From the NCBI GenBank assembly GCA_013407085.1, contig JACCGJ010011388.1, positions 1 through 64,000 of the forward strand: a DNA stretch of 64,000 bases, given 5' to 3'. Source of the stretch: Atriophallophorus winterbourni (taxonomy: Eukaryota; Platyhelminthes; Trematoda; Plagiorchiida; Microphallidae). This document shows positions 62,987 through 64,000 of the stretch, one piece after another. Both the position numbers and the translations under genes were made by a program. The first letter of the stretch is position 1, and each line of letters begins with the position of its first letter. The notes below the pieces were generated by a model. The model did no database searches, was not told where the DNA came from, and saw only the letters and a program-made list of their open reading frames with translations.

Positions 62987-64000
62987 TTTCGAGTAGAAAT
63001 ATTGGAGTCATTACAAGAACAAGGAATTACCAAAGGAGGATTGCAGATTATATGTACGTGGATCGAAAGAAATATTTGTGAGTCAGATCCCTTATTTTTT
63101 ATACTAGCTTGACTGGTCCACTACAAGTATAACTTGTCTTTGAACCATTAGGATTTTCATGAACATGAACTTTTGTCATTCGGTTCCATTTTTTGCGCAT
63201 ATCTCCCGCCTTCCTATTATTACGTTCCTTGCCGATCAGCAAATATTTCTCATTCTAAACTTGGTGGGAATATGTAACTTCACTGTACGAGTCAGCGCAT
63301 AGAATTTCTGATGTTGATTACGGATGATTTCTTTTCTCTTATCAAATATTCTTTCGTTTATGATAGCTGCGAATCTAAATACAATTGTAACCAAAAGTTC
63401 TCGAAACCTTGAACAATTGCAAGATATTATACCCGAGGCATTCCATTCAATACGATAAACATTATGCACTGCTAACAATTGAACATTTGATAAGCGTAGT
63501 TCCCGCATTAACTGGAGTCAGCTTTCGGTACAGCATTTCGTTGCTGCCTCGTCTAGCCAAGCTGGCAATCTCTCTTATAAACACAATACTCTAATTTATG
63601 ATCCTTTAGCGAATAAATTTGCACAATCGGAGTTAAACCACATGATAACTGAAAGCGATAAGCTCGAAAGCAGTATTCAATTGAGCTGGATACATGAAAC
63701 ATACTCAAAATTGTTTTAAACAATATAACTGTTTTAGTTTCTGTTAGATCTCGCAGAACCAGAGTTAGTTGGTTCTGATTCAATATTTGCATTGGGGCTA
63801 TTAACAGAAACGCAGTCATAAAGTAAGGTATATGCATCTGTGTTGGTCTGTGGACGCGTGTAGTTACGCGAGTCCCACCCGTTTCTTATTTCGATAAATT
63901 CAAAACAACGATTGGGATATTCTACGGTACTGTAATTAACAACAATTACAACAAAATAACTATACAAACCTTAATTGTATAGGAACGTCACAGCAACAAT
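62987..64000. other. No recognisable feature
   Basis: AT-rich sequence with short unsupported ORFs on both strands. Confidence 0.4.

Noticed and set aside
63236..63967. Short ORFs in the last kilobase
   Set aside because: No motifs, overlapping on both strands, AT-rich context.

Overview
The window is eukaryotic and consists almost entirely of transposable elements. Most LINE copies are CR1-like. There are also RTE-type LINE pieces, Penelope-like elements (PLEs) with GIY-YIG domains, small Ty3/gypsy-type LTR elements, one Mutator-like (MULE) transposon and a few microsatellites. Only one stretch, about 41.84-44.6 kb, looks like a host gene: a ubiquitin-conjugating (UBC/E2) fold protein split by introns of 40 and 29 nt plus a 758-nt intron. 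This mixture of elements with micro-introns suggests a parasitic flatworm, most likely a trematode. I cannot name the species from sequence alone.

Layout. 1-3638: LINE-A (minus, cut by the window edge). 3738-8724: LINE-B (minus), inserted into a short host repeat whose empty copy lies at 13957-14077. About 9045-12760: LINE-C (minus). 12855-13956: truncated CR1. 14086-16540: MULE with a 68-nt intron. 17.2-20.4 kb: PLE remnants, a 75-bp tandem repeat and a long imperfect inverted repeat carrying GATA/TATC tracts. 20.4-22.15 kb: small LINE pieces. 22152-26727: LINE-D (minus). 26.7-31.1 kb: truncated CR1 pieces. About 31110-35911: LINE-E (plus). 36.9-41.6 kb: a three-level nest in which a 784-bp gag-only LTR element sits inside an RTE-type LINE, which sits inside a gypsy integrase. 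41.84-44.6 kb: the E2-like gene. 45-53.7 kb: degraded LINE pieces and a hammerhead-like motif at 52083-52124. 53681-61870: two tandem PLEs, the upstream one split by a gypsy element at 58105-61403. 61.9-63.0 kb: the 3' end of another gypsy element. The last kilobase has no recognisable feature.

Main discovery. At every ORF1/ORF2 junction of a CR1-like LINE in the window, the last codons of ORF1 carry an in-frame A AAA AAC slippery heptamer, and ORF2 is open in exactly the -1 frame. In LINE-A, -D and -E the heptamer is followed by an 8-nt spacer and a stem-loop with an 8-bp stem and 5-nt loop (seven pairs, two of them wobble, in LINE-A). LINE-B has the same spacer and stem, with compensatory base changes, but one extra A in the slippery run, which fuses ORF1 and ORF2 in the genome. 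LINE-C keeps the heptamer and the -1 frame with a different stem-loop. In LINE-A, -C and -D ORF2 has no AUG before its endonuclease active-site Glu. This looks like a programmed -1 ribosomal frameshift module that makes an ORF1-ORF2 fusion. I do not know of a description of this for CR1-type LINEs.
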